Below, piece after piece: positions 61,301 to 64,000 of a DNA stretch of 64,000 nt. A program made the position numbers and the translations under genes. Position 1 is the stretch's first letter, and each line of letters begins with the position of its first letter. A model generated the notes under the pieces. That model was not told the DNA's origin and searched no databases. It was given only the letters and a program-made list of their open reading frames with translations. Origin of the DNA: Datnioides undecimradiatus (taxonomy: Eukaryota; Chordata; Actinopteri; Lobotiformes; Datnioididae); NCBI GenBank assembly GCA_008933995.1, contig WARS01000033.1, positions 9,996,287 to 10,060,286 on the forward strand, written 5' to 3'.

Positions 61301-64000
61301 CATTCCTGCTTAAAACTACTACACACAGGGATGTAACCAGCTGTAACTGGAACACTTGGAGAACAAGCAAGAAGTTGCACACACCGACAGAACGGGCAAA
61401 TGATTCTTTTTTTTCCCCCATTCAAATTTTCTCAGAAATAAATTTTTGGAGTAAAAAAATTAAATACTAATTATCTGACATGAAATTTAATCAGTATGTA
61501 AACCATCATGGCGTCTTGTTCTCAACAAACAAGATATAGACTGTTTAAACCAAGTATCATTGTCTCTCTATATAGTCATGTGCCATATTTGTTTTAGTTA
61601 GCGCTCAAAACGGTGATGCCCCTTCACTTTGGTGTCTGCACATATGTCACTCTGCACTGTGAAGGTCTGAGTCTCAACATTTTCATATTCATGTACTCTG
61701 CGCCCATCTTAAATCTAAGTTGAATGTCTTAAAAGATGTCTGCAGGAGTTCGATGGTGTGGTACATACCCATGCAGGCCAGCAGGCCAGTAATGGCTTGA
61801 ACATCAGCCCCGGCAAAGATGTCTGACAGAGAATTGACCACAGGAAGACACAAGGTGTGAACACGGATCCTCCTCTCTCCTGTAAGAGAAATGACACAGA
61901 GACACAGATTATTTGTTTTGAATTTTCACAACGACTTAAAAAAAACAACAAAAAACAACACCTTGGCCGTGTTGTTCGTGTGTGTACCTTTGCTGGACGT
62001 GTAAAGCAGTGCCGCCTGGAAAGAGACAACCTGCATGTCGTCCAGGTTTTCCTCAATGGACATCTGAACTGCAAATCCAGCGTCTGGGTTGACGTTGGGA
62101 AGGGACAACAGGTCTGTGGAGCGCACGAAGAAGTTTCCGTGGAACGTGTGGATGGAGAGACCTGCAGGGGGACAGAGAGACAATATCAATTGGATCAATT
62201 GGACTGACACCAATGAACTTTAACACTCAACAGCAGATACACCATCAAACTATATGTGGTCACTGAAAAACATTTACTACTTAGAGATGATTGTGATTGT
62301 ATCCCAGGCTTGTGTTAACAGACCTTTGGTGCAGCGTATCCTCATGACGGCCTCGAAGCCGATCTTCCTGGTCAAATATCTCTTCAGATCCTTCTGGAAG
62401 CACTCCACCTGAGCGGGGTTGTGCTGGTGGTGGTAGGAGGGGTAGTAATAAACGCTTCCCGCTGAGTATCTGGATATGCAGCCTGAGAAATAGAAGGCAA
62501 AGAAAGATGACATGCTGACTGTCATTCTGTTGATTAATAAAACAACCCGAAACTAAATTAGAAATCTAAAACACCCTTCTGATCACTTAAGTACGGGCTT
62601 ACCAAGCGATGACAGGTCGCAGTACTGTGCGCTGAGCAGGAACAGGTCAACCGCCACCTGCTGGCCGGAGCAGTCCAGAGCCAGTTTCTTGTAGAAGTCT
62701 GTCGCTGGGGATAAGTGCTGGATGTCCTGAAGGAAAACATACCAAGTGCAAACATGAGGCTCAAATTCAAAAAGATAAAGAGTCTGTCTTCAATTCTCAT
62801 TACAACCTGAAAACAAGCAGACAGCTGATTACTAACCTGTAAGTATTTCCATGAATGTTTTACTTTTTTATGTTTTTGCTCCAGGGCAGTGCAAACTGAA
62901 TTTTTACTATATTCATAAAATTGGTATGATATTACTTTAATGAGCAGTGTCAACATGTGTAGTTGTACATTAAAATGCAACACGTCTTGCTGATTTCCTG
63001 GAGAAACCACCCCATCTTACCTTGGCAGATGCCCGTTGGTTGGGGTCTTCTCTGGACTGGAGAGCCCCCACACCGAGGTTAGGTAGCTGGGTCTGAAAGA
63101 CAGACATGCGCCCTCCGGTGGGCGACAGCAGTTTGAAGGCTGCTTGCAGAGCAGAACCCAGAGCAGACTGGGTCTCCATGGTCTTTTCAAATAAATTCGG
63201 CAGGCTCTTCAGCAGATCCTGCACAAGCTGAAACACAAATATAGGGAGCAAGTCTTATTTTTGTGACCCATTATGGATCCCTGAGGGAATACATGTCTTA
63301 TTTCATCCTCTCTCTGTAAGGAGGTCAGAGTCAGGGCAATTTTTCCCTCTCTGCAATGTGGCCAGGAACATACACAGTGTAAAGAAAAGAACACACATAA
63401 AATACAAGCTAAAGTAAATCAAAAATCAGTTTTTCAAACAATATTCAGGCTCAATATAGCTAGCATAAGGGAACTATTCCTACCTCTTTGCATTCATTGA
63501 GATTTACTAGAAGGCTGTCTGGTGTTGGTAAAAAGATATCTGTGGAGCACAAAAAGGAATTATTCAATTAAATACAATACGGTCATATAAACACTGATTA
63601 TTACCAAGGTAAAGAGGTTCATTTTAAAAGTACCAGATGGCAACACACTGACATTGCAGACCAAAACTGCAAGTGCTCACATAATGGCCTGTAACTTCTG
63701 TATCACTGGTCATGGCAAAAACAGAATTTGGTGTACTGATTCAAAACAGTTCTAGTCGGCAGTACCAGTATATGTGCATTACCAACCAGCGCTGTGTTTA
63801 GAGAAAAATCACATAAAATCTAGATTACACATCAAAAGGAATGTGTGGCCTTTGCGGTCAGCTGTGTCTCACCTTCGATGTCGGACACGATGAGCATCTG
63901 AGGCTGGGAAAGTCCCTCCTGGAGGTTGTAGAAGTGGATGGTGCTGTCAAAGGTGATAAATCCTATCTTCGTCCGCGAGTCTCCGGGAAGCCTATAAAGC
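58371..64000 (-). CDS. sec24a: SEC24 COPII coat subunit, 3' part (13 exons; 5' end outside the window)
   Basis: Cargo-binding subunit of the COPII inner coat; with SEC23 and SAR1 it selects ER export cargo. Exons: 63873-64000 (runs to or near the edge), 63484-63539, 63021-63227, 62603-62726, 62324-62482, 61988-62161, 61769-61879, 60449-60624, 60169-60306, 59729-59833, 59103-59195, 58903-59006, 58371-58485. Phases agree throughout; about 562 residues. Visible parts: trunk end (GFITFDSTIHFYNLQEG), beta-sandwich (YSAGSVYYYPSYH), helical region (AVDRSV...SLGDARD, LTDE) and the gelsolin-like end (WLREQRPFFP, MIEDRTESALSYYEFLL). N-terminal and zinc-finger parts are missing because the window ends. 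TATAG at 63992-63996 could be the acceptor of the first listed exon. SEC24A rather than SEC24B is inferred from camlg as neighbour. The 62324 donor (GTCTGT) is weak. Confidence 0.9.

Overview
The window is nuclear DNA from a teleost fish, probably a percomorph. Evidence: intron-rich vertebrate genes with GT-AG splice sites, introns mostly 0.1-1.5 kb, a fish-type single-exon TRIM gene, and several short repeats and a Tc1 remnant of the kind scattered through fish genomes. All coding models were read by eye from the sequence and checked for splice-site phase; none was confirmed by alignment.

Layout. Six genes lie head to tail on the minus strand. From high to low coordinate: sec24a (3' part only, 58371-64000), camlg (51453-54557), ddx46 (36565-47961, 23 coding exons), the C5orf24 homologue (32972-33592), txndc15 (21665-24900, 6 exons) and pcbd2 (7629-20983, 4 exons). 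As I recall human 5q31.1, it has the same order and relative orientation (SEC24A-CAMLG-DDX46-C5orf24-TXNDC15-PCBD2, then CATSPER3 and PITX1), so this is an old conserved block. The one intruder is a 557-residue, single-exon TRIM (RING, B-boxes, coiled coil, PRY-SPRY) on the plus strand at 25870-27543. It is divergent from txndc15 and has a consensus interferon-response element 27 bp before its ATG.

The left third (1-20 kb) is gene-poor. Positions 1-7420 hold no gene I can support, only repeats and one conserved-looking block. The 10.6-kb second intron of pcbd2 holds several GC-balanced blocks dense in homeobox-type and other factor motifs. They look like developmental enhancers rather than neutral intron, and the likely beneficiary is a pitx1 gene expected just beyond the left edge (inference).

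Function. The genes do not form a pathway. They are housekeeping or general cell-biology genes: COPII cargo selection (Sec24), tail-anchored protein insertion (CAMLG), pre-mRNA splicing (DDX46/Prp5), an AT-hook-like nuclear protein (C5orf24), a membrane thioredoxin-fold protein linked to cilia (TXNDC15) and a pterin dehydratase (PCBD2). The TRIM is a probable interferon-inducible immune gene. I did not find a new multi-gene system. The strongest leads are the TRIM insertion with its ISRE and the enhancer-like content of the pcbd2 intron.
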